Source: Mucilaginibacter gracilis
GTDB taxonomy: Bacteria; Bacteroidota; Bacteroidia; Sphingobacteriales; Sphingobacteriaceae
Direction of reading: 5' to 3'
NCBI RefSeq assembly: GCF_003633615.1
Contig: NZ_RBKU01000001.1
Span: forward strand, 1,736,001 to 1,800,000
DNA: 64,000 nucleotides
Below the pieces are notes generated by a model that did no database searches, was not told the origin of the DNA, and saw only the letters and a program-made list of their open reading frames with translations. The translations under genes were made by a program, and so were the position numbers. This document shows, in pieces, positions 17,047 through 27,792 of the stretch; the first letter of the stretch is position 1; each line of letters starts with the position of its first letter.

Positions 17047-17469
17047 CTAAAAGTTTCTATTTGCCTTAACCCATTCGGTAATGTATTGTACAATGTCTTT
17101 GGTGTTGGTTCCTGGTGGGAATAACTTACCAACGCCTTGTTTACCCAGTTCATCCATATCGGCCTCCGGAATAATTCCGCCTCCGGTAACCAATACATCA
17201 TCCATGCCCTTTTGTTTCATCAGGGTGATAATTTTAGGGAAAACCGTCATGTGGGCTCCCGATAAAATAGATACGCCAATAGCATCTACATCTTCTTGCA
17301 GAGCTGCATTTACTACCATCTCCGGTGTTTGGCGTAAACCGGTATATATTACTTCCATGCCGGCATCCCGTAAGGTTGTGGCTATAATGCGTGCGCCCCT
17401 ATCGTGCCCGTCGAGCCCTACTTTGGCTACAAGTACACGAATAGGACGGTTAAATGGCTGAGTACTCAT
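17047..17469 (-). CDS. Stand-alone cobalamin (B12)-binding domain protein, methylmalonyl-CoA mutase C-terminal type
   Basis: A 140-residue protein made only of the B12-binding Rossmann domain found at the C-terminus of methylmalonyl-CoA mutase. The cobalt-ligand motif is LDGHDRG (His22; pattern Asp-x-His-x-x-Gly); [14 protein letters not shown] and the glycine-rich [16 protein letters not shown] complete the nucleotide-tail pocket. In two-subunit acyl-CoA mutases this domain is a separate subunit that pairs with a catalytic subunit. No catalytic subunit or mutase GTPase lies in the window, so the partner is encoded elsewhere. Confidence 0.93.
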   Translation of the reverse strand: MSTQPFNRPIRVLVAKVGLDGHDRGARIIATTLRDAGMEVIYTGLRQTPEMVVNAALQEDVDAIGVSILSGAHMTVFPKIITLMKQKGMDDVLVTGGGIIPEADMDELGKQGVGKLFPPGTNTKDIVQYITEWVKANRNF

Positions 17470-17607
17470 AAAGGCATGTTATTGTTCGAAGCTAACAATT
17501 TTTGGGGAGAAGTGTGTGAGTTTGAACAGCACCTGCATACTATTAGTGGCAACATAACCCATTTTGGTTGCTCGGTTTTAAATTATCTTGATGTTGCAAC
17601 TTCCTGC

Positions 17608-18477
17608 TCAGGCTCTTTCTTCGCTCAATATTCGTAGCAGTTCATATAGTTCGGTAACTTTTTCGAGCGAGTTTAGTTTTTCGTAAGCACTTATCAAATT
17701 GCGCAGCACACGTTTAATAATATCTACATTGCTGCAGGGTTCGTAAAAATGACGCTCGGGTTTAAGTTTAAGTTGTTTTAAAAAGTGGTCAACATCGCGG
17801 CGGCCAAAAATAAAGCCTTTACTAAACGTATTGATGTAAAAAAGCACGCCGTTATCGGTGTCGCTCTGCATCGATTCATCAACGTAAGCCAATATAAAAT
17901 GCTGGGGCAGGTTAACACCGTAAATTGGTATATCAAGCCGCTGCGCTATAACGCTGTAAATAATGGCGAGCGATATTTGGTTGCCACGATGGCTATCAAT
18001 AACCTGGCTCAAGAACGAGTTTTGCGGATCCTGATGATTGGAGGTATTGCCGCTAAAGCCATAAATGTTATAAAAAACATGGTTAATAAGCTTTACCTGT
18101 TCGGCAGGGCTGGCTTCATGCATCATTTGCAGCCAAATATCGCGCTTAATGTTCTCAATGTAATTTACTACCTTTTGCTCATCCAGATCTGGATACTGAT
18201 ACTTGTTAACAATAAGCGCACCCTGCAACAAATCAAAAGCACCGCCATGATACCACAGGTTAAGCTCGTTTTTAAGTTCGCGAAACTGTATCTCATGCAC
18301 CAAATTAGCTATACGCTCTTGCTGTATGGCATCAAAGGCATCGCCGAAGGCTGTTTCCAAATGCCCAACAACATCGGTGCCGTAGCTTAATAATTTATCA
18401 TGCACATGCTCAAAAATCTCCTTGTCGGGGTCGTCAAGCAGGCGGATAAGTGATGTTATTTCTAAATTATTAACCAT
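17608..18477 (-). CDS. SirB1/transglutaminase-like superfamily protein with TPR-like tail
   Basis: A 289-residue protein resembling the SirB1/YchA group. An N-terminal helical part (VNNLEITSLIRLLDDPDKEI) precedes the transglutaminase-like core with FLSQVIDSHRGNQISLAIIY and DIPIYGVNLPQHFILAYVDE (His in the LPQHFI motif), then TPR-like helices near the end. Enzymatic activity is uncertain; relatives are considered degenerate transglutaminase folds. I use ATG at 18477 rather than the upstream GTG at 18489. A candidate promoter on the minus strand (TTTG at 18520-18517, 20-base gap, TAATTTAG at 18496-18489) sits just before it. Confidence 0.85.
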   Translation of the reverse strand: MVNNLEITSLIRLLDDPDKEIFEHVHDKLLSYGTDVVGHLETAFGDAFDAIQQERIANLVHEIQFRELKNELNLWYHGGAFDLLQGALIVNKYQYPDLDEQKVVNYIENIKRDIWLQMMHEASPAEQVKLINHVFYNIYGFSGNTSNHQDPQNSFLSQVIDSHRGNQISLAIIYSVIAQRLDIPIYGVNLPQHFILAYVDESMQSDTDNGVLFYINTFSKGFIFGRRDVDHFLKQLKLKPERHFYEPCSNVDIIKRVLRNLISAYEKLNSLEKVTELYELLRILSEERA

Positions 18478-18540
18478 ATTGTGAAACACTAAATTACTAA
18501 GCTTTGTTTAGTAATACAAACGTTACTAACTTTTGCGCCT

Positions 18541-19161
18541 ATGATTTTCAGTTTTGTGAAAGATTACGTGCGGCATAGGCTTGCCACCAGAAATAGCCAA
18601 GTGATAAATTCGCCCTTTGTTTACAAGCTGCTTAACAACGTTATTTACAATTTTGACCCTTGCCCGGTTTATACCGATATTGAAAATAATAAGCGTAAAC
18701 TGTTGCCCAATAACCGCCGCCGAGGTAACCGCCCCAAGGCCGATCAGTTGCTTTATCGCCTGGCCTGCCACTTTAACCCTAAACGCGTAATAGAAATTGG
18801 TACCGGCATGGGTATAAGCAAACAATACCTAAGCCGGGCAGTTCCTAATGCAGCCATTAACAGCTTTGAGCAAAACGGAGCCTTTAAACACATTGCCTCA
18901 AAAATAAACACGGTTGATTTTGCCTTTATCAATTACTATAACCCTGCCGAATTATTTAATTGCTTTGAGATGCTGCTGCCCCGCTTTAATAACGATAGCG
19001 TGCTGGTGATATGCAATATTTACGGCTCGCCGCAGGCAAAGCAAAATTTCCAGTCCATAAAACTACATCCGCGCGTTACCGCAACGGTTGATTTATTTTG
19101 GCTCCAACTCGTTTTTTTTAGTGACGAATTGGCAAAGGAACATTATAAACTAAAGTTTTAA
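18541..19161 (+). CDS. Class I SAM-dependent methyltransferase-like protein
   Basis: A 206-residue protein with the SAM-binding loop RVIEIGTGMGISKQYLSRA near residue 83 and NAAINSFEQNG after it, consistent with an O-methyltransferase-like Rossmann fold. The N-terminal 60 residues (FVKDYVRHRLATRNSQVINS, then PFVYKLLNNVIYN) match a Bacteroidetes group often annotated as hypothetical or methyltransferase. The substrate cannot be inferred. It is divergent from the SirB1-like gene; its ATG begins only six bases after an imperfect promoter box (taacttttg, 18526-18534), so the mRNA may be leaderless. Confidence 0.8.
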   Translation: MIFSFVKDYVRHRLATRNSQVINSPFVYKLLNNVIYNFDPCPVYTDIENNKRKLLPNNRRRGNRPKADQLLYRLACHFNPKRVIEIGTGMGISKQYLSRAVPNAAINSFEQNGAFKHIASKINTVDFAFINYYNPAELFNCFEMLLPRFNNDSVLVICNIYGSPQAKQNFQSIKLHPRVTATVDLFWLQLVFFSDELAKEHYKLKF

Positions 19162-19191
19162 CCCTTCCTATTTTACATAACTAATTGTTGC

Positions 19192-20541
19192 TTAGTTAAC
19201 TATTGCTGCTTGTTTTTCTTTCTGCGGCAGCAATACTGTGGTATAAACAACTACGCCCAATAAAATAATGCCTGCAGCCCCCGCAATATACACCCACGGA
19301 CTACTGAATAAGATGAATAGCCAAATGATGATACCAATAACTGCCGGTAACGGAAACAGCCACATTTTATAAGGTCGTTCGTCTGTAGGTTTGTGCCAGT
19401 GCCAGTACAGCACACCTACCGATTGCCCTACAAACTGCACAATAATACGCATGGTTATAATAGCCGTTATTACTTCTTTCATTTTAAACAGCAGGCTAAA
19501 AACAAAGCCAATGCCACCTAAAAAAAGTAACGACACATATGGGAATTGTTTTGTAGGATGTACCTTGCTGAATATTTTGAAAAAGTTACCATCGGTAGCG
19601 GCGGCGTAAGGTATGCGCGAGTAGCCCAGCATTACCGCAAATAATGATGATGCTGCAATTATCAAAATTAACAGAGTGGCAATTTTGCCCACAAAAGGGT
19701 TGTACAATTGCTCAAAATAGGCACTTATAACAAAGCTGGAACCTGCAATTTTTTGCCAGGGCATAGCACCCAATATCATAATTTGCATACCCAGGTATAA
19801 TACTGCTATCCCGGCAACCGAAATAAATATACTGCGGGGTATGTTTTTCTCGGGGTTTTTAATTTCGCCGCCTAAGTGGCAAACGTTGTAATAACCTAAA
19901 TACGAGTAAACCGTTTTTAATGTAGCCTGGCCCAGGCCTATAAAAAATATAGGGGTAAGGTTAAACGCATCCGAACTGTAAGAAAATGCCCAATGCGGGT
20001 TGAAATTGCGAAAGCCCGACCCGATGAGCCATAAAAAAGTGCCCCCGGTTATTATCCACAACAAAACAGATATTTTGCCTATGCTGCGTATATTGCGGTA
20101 AAGCAACACCGTAACCAATATAACCAACGCGCCACTAACCATTTTTTGTTGTATTGCGGTTAGCGTAACCAAATAAGTGAGGTATTGCGAAAACCCAATG
20201 GCTGCACTGGCCACAACTAACGGTGCTTGTATTATGGTTTGCCAAACCAGTAAAAACGACATCATTTTACCAAATTTGCTATTGCCGTAAATGTTTTGTA
20301 AAAACACATAGCTGCCGCCCGCCTTTGGCCACCGCGCCCCCAACTCCGACCATACCGAACCATCTAAAAAGGCCAGCAGCGCGCCTAATAACCAGGCCAG
20401 CACGCACTGCGGCCCCTGCATGGCACCAACAATAAAAGGTATGGTAACAAATGGCCCTATACCTACCATATCTATCATGTTGATGGAGGTAGCTTGGGTT
20501 AGCGATAAACCGCGATCGAGTTTTGCAGCAATATTGGTCAT
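19192..20541 (-). CDS. APC family amino acid permease
   Basis: A 449-residue inner-membrane transporter of about twelve helices. The family start LSLTQATSINMIDMVGIGPF contains the unwound helix-1 region (G-I-G) that binds substrate in APC transporters; the conserved helix-2 region WSELGARWPKAGGSYVFLQN follows. It should import or exchange an amino acid or polyamine; specificity is not visible. It is seven bases downstream of the PIG-L deacetylase gene on the same strand, suggesting co-transcription. Confidence 0.92.
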   Translation of the reverse strand: MTNIAAKLDRGLSLTQATSINMIDMVGIGPFVTIPFIVGAMQGPQCVLAWLLGALLAFLDGSVWSELGARWPKAGGSYVFLQNIYGNSKFGKMMSFLLVWQTIIQAPLVVASAAIGFSQYLTYLVTLTAIQQKMVSGALVILVTVLLYRNIRSIGKISVLLWIITGGTFLWLIGSGFRNFNPHWAFSYSSDAFNLTPIFFIGLGQATLKTVYSYLGYYNVCHLGGEIKNPEKNIPRSIFISVAGIAVLYLGMQIMILGAMPWQKIAGSSFVISAYFEQLYNPFVGKIATLLILIIAASSLFAVMLGYSRIPYAAATDGNFFKIFSKVHPTKQFPYVSLLFLGGIGFVFSLLFKMKEVITAIITMRIIVQFVGQSVGVLYWHWHKPTDERPYKMWLFPLPAVIGIIIWLFILFSSPWVYIAGAAGIILLGVVVYTTVLLPQKEKQAAIVN

Positions 20542-20547
20542 TGTAAA

Positions 20548-21465
20548 TTAATATTTTTTTGGCACGTAAGGTGTAATTTTTAAATCGGCAAATAACTTTG
20601 CGGCTTTTTCTATACCGGCTTTTCCGCTAATGGCAAAGTACCAAAATTGCTCGTAGTCGCCATCGTTCATGGCCATTTGCATCACGCCTTGCGATTTATG
20701 CTCGGCAATTTCCCAGTTTACAATTACCTTGTAATTAACCCTGTTTTTATAGCTGAAAGCGGCCAGCCGGTTAACCGCAAACATGCTGGTATCGCCCACG
20801 GTTTGCGTGTTGCGGTAGTTGGCGTAGTGCGAAAACTTAAAAACAGAATCGACTTTATTATGGGTTATGCCTCCCAAAACAACGGGTCGGCCACCTTCGG
20901 GCAACTCCGAAATAACATCAAGTGCCAAGAGGGTTGCCGCTTTGTGCCCGGCATGGGTGCCGGGTTCGGGCAAAAGGGTGAAAACAAAATCGTATTTGTT
21001 TTTTATCAAAAGCTGTTTGATCCTTGTTTTAACCATCGATACATCCCAACTTGTATCAAGCGGTTCCCGCTCGTTAATGCCATAGTGCGAATCTAACTGA
21101 TCCAGAAAATAATACTGGCTAACGCCTAATATATTACCGGCATTCATTACCTCGCGCTTACGGATACGCGGCAAATTGGCGCGGCCCGTTTTTTCGTTGG
21201 TCAATTCAACGCCGTAAAAATTTTCGGCAAGGGTAGAGTATTTGTAACCGGCTTCGCCGTTGGTAACGGTTAATATATCAACAATACCATGATGCTCTTT
21301 AGCAATTTTATATAACGCTACCGAAAACACGCTTTCATCGTCGGGATGGGCCATCACCACCAACACATGCGGCAGAGTGGTCTGGGTTTGGGCTGCAGCA
21401 GCCGTCCACAATAAATTGAAAAGCAAGAAATAAAAAAACGCAGTAAAAAGTTTAATTTCAGCCAT
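20548..21465 (-). CDS. Secreted PIG-L family (LmbE-like) deacetylase
   Basis: A 305-residue zinc-dependent N-deacetylase. A hydrophobic signal segment (FFYFLLFNLLWTAAAAQ) precedes the domain, so it is probably periplasmic. The zinc/catalytic motif VMAHPDDESVF and the late histidines in EPGTHAGHKAATLLALDVIS match the PIG-L/LmbE family, which removes acetyl groups from N-acetylglucosaminyl compounds. The actual substrate is unknown. It precedes the APC permease, so the pair could be one operon for processing and uptake of an amino compound, which is speculative. Confidence 0.9.
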   Translation of the reverse strand: MAEIKLFTAFFYFLLFNLLWTAAAAQTQTTLPHVLVVMAHPDDESVFSVALYKIAKEHHGIVDILTVTNGEAGYKYSTLAENFYGVELTNEKTGRANLPRIRKREVMNAGNILGVSQYYFLDQLDSHYGINEREPLDTSWDVSMVKTRIKQLLIKNKYDFVFTLLPEPGTHAGHKAATLLALDVISELPEGGRPVVLGGITHNKVDSVFKFSHYANYRNTQTVGDTSMFAVNRLAAFSYKNRVNYKVIVNWEIAEHKSQGVMQMAMNDGDYEQFWYFAISGKAGIEKAAKLFADLKITPYVPKKY

Positions 21466-21693
21466 ATAAGGTTGTTTTTACATCAATATTACCAGCCCCA
21501 TTAATTTCAAATCTTTCCCTATAAAAATATAGTTTTTACCTAACAAACCGCCATGCGTGGTTTATTTAACTTGAAAATTTGCAAATAAATAAGGGTAAAT
21601 GGCCGTTTATCCCATAGATGAGGTTCAATAGCAAGCCTTATGCATTTGCAAGCCCTGCCCAATGGTTTGTTTAATGTAAATACCGAAGTAAAT

Positions 21694-22833
21694 TTAAAAT
21701 GCTTCGCCCAGCCTGATGTAAAAGCCACTTTGCCTGTTTTCGCCGGGGCGCTGCTCGCCAATGCCATAGTCAAAGCTGGCGCTTAGGCCTTTTTCTACAT
21801 CAAAAAAGTACCGTAATCCGCCCCCGTAGTTGGGTTTAAGTTGAGTCAAGTCAAGTCCGTTGTGGTACACTGAACCTGTGCCAACAAAGCCAACTATACC
21901 AATGCGGTCGCTAATACGATAGCGTAGTTCTGTTTGGGCGGCGGTGTAGTCCCTGTCGCGGTAACGCCCGTTGTAATAGCCGCGCATCAGTTCGTCATCA
22001 CCCAGAGTAGGCATCAAAAAAAACGGGGACTGGCCACCCGTCATGTTGGTGTCGTAAACATCCCAGGCTAAAACAAGCTTTTTACAAAGGCTTTGGTACT
22101 GGCTGTATTCTATGGTGAAAAGGCCGCCCGTATAATCATTCATTTTACCCAGCCCTTGGTAAATGCTGTATTTGGTGGCAATGAGCATACCGCTGGTGGT
22201 ATAGGTATTATTGTTGCGGGTATCGAAGGTAAAGCTGGGGCCCAAATAAACGCTGGTGCCGCCATTACGGTATTGCAGGTTTGGGCCGGTGTCAAAAATG
22301 CCGGGTGTCGCCGCGCCTGCAAAATTGTATTTATAAAGGCCGGATTGGAAGCCGAGGTAAAAATATTTGCCATAGCGCTTTTCGCCGCTCAAATTTAAAC
22401 GCAATCTTTTTTGGCCTATCAATTCGGCATCGGCCTTGCGTGTATCGCTGCCAATACCATAAAAATTGCTGGGGAAGTTAATGTAACTAATGCCGGCAAT
22501 AAAGTGAAAAGTGTTTTTAGGGAGCCAGTAATCGGTACTTAAACTAATGCGGCTTTGCCCTTTGGTAGTAACGGTGCCGTAAGCAAACACATTTGATACA
22601 CGGGTTTGCCTGTTAACGGTATCGGTATAAAAAGAGTACAGTGCCGATAAACCTACCTCAACGCCGGTTTCGGGCGCGCTGCTTAACACGGGCAATGGGG
22701 CTATGCTGCTGTGGCGCGAGCTATCTTTTACAAAAAGTATCTTGCGTAAAAACTGCGGCAAAAACTTCATTTGGGCATTTGCCGCAGTTGTAAAAAACAC
22801 CAGTAAGATGAGGCAGCGGGTGCGTTTTTTCAT
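21694..22833 (-). CDS. BamA/TamA-like outer-membrane surface antigen (barrel only)
   Basis: A 379-residue outer-membrane protein with an N-terminal signal peptide (RCLILLVFFTTAANAQ) followed by a beta-barrel resembling the C-terminal half of Omp85 proteins: PETGVEVGLSALYSFYTDTV at the start, GDDELMRGYYNGRYRDRDY as the conserved R-G-Y loop, and GFYIRLGEAF at the end, with a terminal Phe typical of barrel recognition. POTRA domains are missing, as in many Bacteroidetes members. Function is unknown; it may transport or anchor a partner. It lies downstream of prfB, separated by a repeat. Confidence 0.85.
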   Translation of the reverse strand: MKKRTRCLILLVFFTTAANAQMKFLPQFLRKILFVKDSSRHSSIAPLPVLSSAPETGVEVGLSALYSFYTDTVNRQTRVSNVFAYGTVTTKGQSRISLSTDYWLPKNTFHFIAGISYINFPSNFYGIGSDTRKADAELIGQKRLRLNLSGEKRYGKYFYLGFQSGLYKYNFAGAATPGIFDTGPNLQYRNGGTSVYLGPSFTFDTRNNNTYTTSGMLIATKYSIYQGLGKMNDYTGGLFTIEYSQYQSLCKKLVLAWDVYDTNMTGGQSPFFLMPTLGDDELMRGYYNGRYRDRDYTAAQTELRYRISDRIGIVGFVGTGSVYHNGLDLTQLKPNYGGGLRYFFDVEKGLSASFDYGIGEQRPGENRQSGFYIRLGEAF

Positions 22834-22933
22834 TTTGAATTTCGGATTTCGATTTCGGAATGTAAACTTTCAAATCATTAATTCTCTAATTTTCAAATCC
22901 GAAATCGACAATCCGACATCCGAAATCAAAATT
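22833..22933. repeat. AT-rich inverted repeat between prfB and the Omp85-like gene
   Basis: The left part (ttttgaatttcggatttcga, then tttcgga) and the right part (caaatccgaaatcgacaatc, then cgacatccgaaatcaaaatt) are complementary over most of their length. The centre is tttcaaatcattaattctct. The element fills the whole gap and touches the prfB stop codon. Confidence 0.65.
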
Positions 22934-24021
22934 ATTTTTTTCCGCCAAATTCCATTAAGTAAGCCTTTAAAAATTCATCAAGCTCACCGTCAAGCACAGC
23001 CTGCGCGTTACTTGTTTCGTGGTTGGTACGGATGTCTTTAACCAATTTGTAGGGGTGTAACACATAGTTGCGTATCTGGCTTCCCCACTCTATCTTCTTT
23101 TTGTTACCCTCAATAGCGTCGCTTATTTCCATACGCTTGCGCATTTCGGCCTCATAGAGCTGCGATTTAAGCAACCTGATAGCGTTTTCTTTGTTTTGCA
23201 ACTGCGAACGCGATTCCTGGTTCTTAATAATAATGCCTGATGGTTTGTGGTATAAACGTACAGCGGTTTCAACCTTGTTTACATTTTGCCCGCCCGCTCC
23301 GCCCGAGCGGAAGGTTTCAAACTCAATATCGGCGGGGTTAACGTCAATATTAATAGTATCATCAACCAGCGGATAAACGTATACCGATGCAAACGAGGTA
23401 TGGCGCTTGGCATTAGCATCAAACGGCGAAACACGCACCAGGCGGTGTACACCATTTTCGCCTTTTAAGTAGCCATAGCTGAAATCGCCGTCAAATTGCA
23501 GGGTAACGGTTTTAATGCCCGCAACTTCACCTTCCTGGTAATCTATTTCGGTAATTTTGTAACCGCTTTTTTGCGCCCACATCATGTACATACGCATTAG
23601 CATGCTAGCCCAGTCGCAACTTTCCGTTCCGCCTGCTCCGGCAGTTATTTGTACTACTGCGCTCAACTGGTCTTCATCAGCCGAAAGCATGTTTTTAAAT
23701 TCCAGGTTCTCGGTAGCCTTCAGCGCAAGCTGGTACTGTTCCTCCACCTCCTCGGGCGATGCATCTCCGCTTTGCTGAAATTCAAACATTACGGCAGTAT
23801 CCTCAACAACGGCTTCCAGCTTTTGGTAACCATCGGTCCAAACTTTTTTTGCTTTCATCGATGCCAGCACTTTTTCGGCATCCTTCGGGCGGTCCCAAAA
23901 ATCGGGTGCCATAGTTATGGCTTCTTCGGTATGTAGTTCGTCAAGTTTCAGGTCAACGTCAAAGATGCCTCCTCAGGGAAGCTGTTCTATCCCTCAAATC
24001 CTGCAATTGTTCTTTAGTCAT
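22932..24021 (-). CDS. prfB: Peptide chain release factor 2, made by programmed +1 frameshift
   Basis: Releases the peptide at UGA and UAA stops. The gene starts at ATG 24021-24019 ([20 protein letters not shown], 20 codons), reaches an in-frame TGA at 23961-23959, and continues in the +1 frame ([20 protein letters not shown]) to the end: 362 residues in all. The shift site is CTT-TGA-C preceded by AGGAGG, the internal Shine-Dalgarno that stimulates shifting in known prfB genes; low RF2 raises shifting, so the gene regulates itself. The peptidyl-hydrolysis motif [16 protein letters not shown] and the stop-recognition motif SPF in [15 protein letters not shown] are present. A caller using one frame would miss the first 36 residues. 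Confidence 0.97.
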
Positions 24022-24040
24022 GTGGCAAATATAAATAAAA

Positions 24041-24132
24041 AGCCTCACCTAAATCCTCTCCAAAGGAGAGGACTTGAAAAATCTACCTGGTTTTAATGCT
24101 CCCTCTCCTTTGGAGAGGGCCGGGGTGAGGCC
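24041..24132. repeat. 92-base palindromic element with nested palindromes
   Basis: The ends are gcctcacc (24042-24049) and ggtgaggc (24124-24131). Each arm also carries a self-complementary 17-mer, cctctccaaaggagagg (24055-24071) and cctctcctttggagagg (24102-24118). The element lies directly upstream of prfB and looks like a small non-coding mobile repeat. Confidence 0.75.
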
Positions 24133-24213
24133 AAAAAAATATGGCTTACACATTTACCCTTTTTGGGGGATAATGCATAAGCCATTATATAGTTTAACAA
24201 TGAGTTGTTTAGC

Positions 24214-24651
24214 TTACGATGCCAATAGCATGTTGTTAACCAGTCCGCTTAAATCGGTGCGGTTGCCGGTAAGTTTAGAAAACATGCTGCCCAGGCCAAA
24301 CTCCTTGGTTTCGTTTTTGCTTTGTTGTACCAATTGCACCATTACGGTTGGTATTAATTCATCGGCAACTACGTAAGCAACGTTTGGTGTAATGCCATAA
24401 TATTTATTAAGCCTGTTGGCAAATTTGTTAACCATGCTGTTAACTAAAGGGTTATTGTAAACACCCGATAATTGAAAAAAACTAACCAAATCTTTCATTT
24501 TACCCGTTTCTATATGCGCTTTTAAAACATCAATAATTGTGCTTGATGCTTCGGTAATTACAGCTTCGCGGTCTTTTGCTGCAATTTCCGGATTTTCGAT
24601 AACCGCCTTCCCGGCGTTATTTTTTACGAGTAAAAAAAGTTTTTCAAACAT
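24214..24651 (-). CDS. Conserved hypothetical helical protein
   Basis: A 145-residue protein that I do not recognise with certainty. It lacks a signal peptide and transmembrane segment. The sequence is largely amphipathic helix (MFEKLFLLVKNNAGKAVIEN, MKDLVSFFQLSGVYNNPLVN) with a Gly/Ser-containing end (FGLGSMFSKLTGNRTDLSGL), loosely like DUF937/DUF2780-type cytosolic proteins. It has a candidate promoter box (TACATTTG) 67 bases upstream and is divergent from pgi. Coding status is supported by length, in-frame composition and promoter; function is unknown. Confidence 0.7.
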   Translation of the reverse strand: MFEKLFLLVKNNAGKAVIENPEIAAKDREAVITEASSTIIDVLKAHIETGKMKDLVSFFQLSGVYNNPLVNSMVNKFANRLNKYYGITPNVAYVVADELIPTVMVQLVQQSKNETKEFGLGSMFSKLTGNRTDLSGLVNNMLLAS

Positions 24652-24717
24652 GGCTAAACAGTTTAAAAGTGCATTTATAAAATTTGTTATTTTTTATCAA
24701 TTTTGTTGTTGATAATT

Positions 24718-24725
24718 CAAATGTA
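24718..24725 (-). promoter_or_regulatory. -7 box (TACATTTG) for the hypothetical gene at 24214-24651
   Basis: Exact TAnnTTTG on the minus strand, about 67 bases before the start codon. A weak -33 candidate (TTTA) lies 22 bases further upstream. The rest of the 24652-24915 gap is AT-rich and should also hold the pgi promoter, for which only an imperfect box was seen. Confidence 0.45.
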
Positions 24726-24894
24726 GTAAATAGATATTCTAAATATGTAAATTATTTGTAACTTTTTTTAGGATATTCCTAATTTTAAGGTGTATGATTT
24801 ACACTAAGTTACGTGTGTATTTTTAACACTATCCCGAATATTTTTTGAATCTTTTTACCAATTAAATTGTATTAAGCGTAGGTTTACTTAATAA

Positions 24895-26562
<1,668 letters not shown>

Positions 26563-26583
26563 GAAACTAGAACATTGTGTTAT

Positions 26584-26610
26584 AGCCTCACAGCGATGTG
26601 GGGCTTTTTT
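26584..26610 (+). terminator. Intrinsic terminator of pgi
   Basis: agcctcaca (26584-26592), loop gcga, then tgtggggct (26597-26605) with one G-T pair, followed directly by tttttt. Placed 22 bases after the pgi stop. Confidence 0.85.
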
Positions 26611-26764
26611 ATGTTGTTTTGTAGAATATCCGCCCGCGATGGCGCCGACGCCTGAACGGGCGTTACTCGCTTTATACAGCCACGGTATTATTGATATTAT
26701 TATGTAATTTTCGGTTTAAACATGCAATATCCACTATATTTTATGTCAAAGCAATGTTTTATGC

Positions 26765-26822
26765 TAACCAACCGGGACAAACACATGAGCAAGTAAAACT
26801 CACTTGGTTGCCCGGTTGGTTT
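26765..26822. repeat. Long-loop inverted repeat (aaccaaccggg / cccggttggtt)
   Basis: An 11-base perfect stem with a loop of about 35 bases downstream of the lipoprotein gene. No T-run follows on either strand, so I do not call it a terminator. A short GC hairpin (cgcccg...cgggcg) also lies at about 26631-26662. Confidence 0.45.
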
Positions 26823-26855
26823 AATTATGATAAATTACGGGTTTAGTTACTCTTA

Positions 26856-27419
26856 CTACTCAATAGTTTCTGCACCAATAACTTCAAATTTTTTGTTAAG
26901 GGTAACCTTATATTTGTCTAACATTAACACGCCCAGAGCATTTTTTGCTCTAAAGGAATGAATTAGCGAAAAGCCATCAGGCTGTTTTTTAAACGATGCT
27001 TCCATCTCTTTTTTCTTTTTTTCTACCAATTCGGCTTTGCCTAAAAGGGCCTTGCTTAAGGTAAGCAAGCTATCCATCGATTTGCGTTCGGCAATGTCAA
27101 ATTTACTGCCGTGGTACCAATCATATTTAATTATACCTAAATCATTAGCTTCTTTAATATTATCAAATGTTTTATTGTTTGCTTTTACCTCCTCAACCAG
27201 GTCATCAAACGATTTGGTTATTTCTTTACCGGTAGTGGTTTCAAAGGTGGTATAAACGGTGTCAATTTTACTGAAAGATACTGGTTCATAACTTGATGGG
27301 TCATTCAGTTTAGCTTTAATGTAATCTTTGGTAGCACTTTCCGAATCCTTTTGGGGACTGTGGCAGGCTGTTAATACAATCGCGATCAAACCGATAAGGC
27401 TTAGTTTTAAGGTTTTCAT
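26856..27419 (-). CDS. Putative lipoprotein of unknown function
   Basis: A 187-residue protein with a lipoprotein signal (KLSLIGLIAIVLTACHSPQK; lipobox L-T-A-C) and a soluble, Lys/Glu-rich body (DYIKAKLNDPSSYEPVSFSK, ELVEKKKKEMEASFKKQP). The pattern 'ATKDYIKAKLNDPSSYEPV' resembles small Bacteroidetes lipoproteins annotated as hypothetical. It stands alone. An imperfect promoter box (TATATTTA) lies about 30 bases upstream. I give no function. Confidence 0.82.
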   Translation of the reverse strand: MKTLKLSLIGLIAIVLTACHSPQKDSESATKDYIKAKLNDPSSYEPVSFSKIDTVYTTFETTTGKEITKSFDDLVEEVKANNKTFDNIKEANDLGIIKYDWYHGSKFDIAERKSMDSLLTLSKALLGKAELVEKKKKEMEASFKKQPDGFSLIHSFRAKNALGVLMLDKYKVTLNKKFEVIGAETIE

Positions 27420-27742
27420 ATTTTAATATATTTTATTTTCGATAAATATAGGCATAAAATTTAAAATGCCAAATATTTTAGCAAATCGTAATTTTGATGC
27501 TTTTTACACGCTTTCTATAGCTTAAAATGCTAATTTTTTTAGAATAATTAAGGCTAAATCTAATTTAATACGGCAAAAGCTGCGGGCGGGTGCCTGCATA
27601 TCATCCGGCCAAGGCTTACATTTTTCGTTTCAAAAACTCGCAATAGCAACCGGGTTTGGTTAACCAGCGCGCGGCAAAAAACAGAAACAGGGCGCGTATA
27701 AATACGCTAACCATTTATAAACAGCCTTGTAATAAAACAAAA
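27420..27742. other. Gene-free stretch upstream of the glnS terminator
   Basis: About 320 bases between the lipoprotein start and the glnS terminator. It should hold the lipoprotein promoter. The middle part (around 27580-27710) is more GC-rich than the flanks, with no open frame, tRNA or repeat that I can recognise. Confidence 0.4.
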
Positions 27743-27772
27743 AGCCCTGTTTTTTTTTATCAGAACAGGGCT
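27743..27772 (-). terminator. Intrinsic terminator of glnS
   Basis: agccctgtt (27743-27751) pairs with aacagggct (27764-27772). On the minus strand the stem is followed by TTTTTG and more T residues. It starts 20 bases after the glnS stop. Confidence 0.85.
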
Positions 27773-27792
27773 CCATAGTCAATATAGCGCAG

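Noticed and set aside
22932..23912. prfB as a single 326-residue frame from the Met at 23912
   Set aside because: The frameshift site, the internal AGGAGG and the conserved N-terminal 20 codons show the real start at 24021.
26765..26822. Inverted repeat as a terminator
   Set aside because: The loop is long and neither strand has a T-run after the stem.
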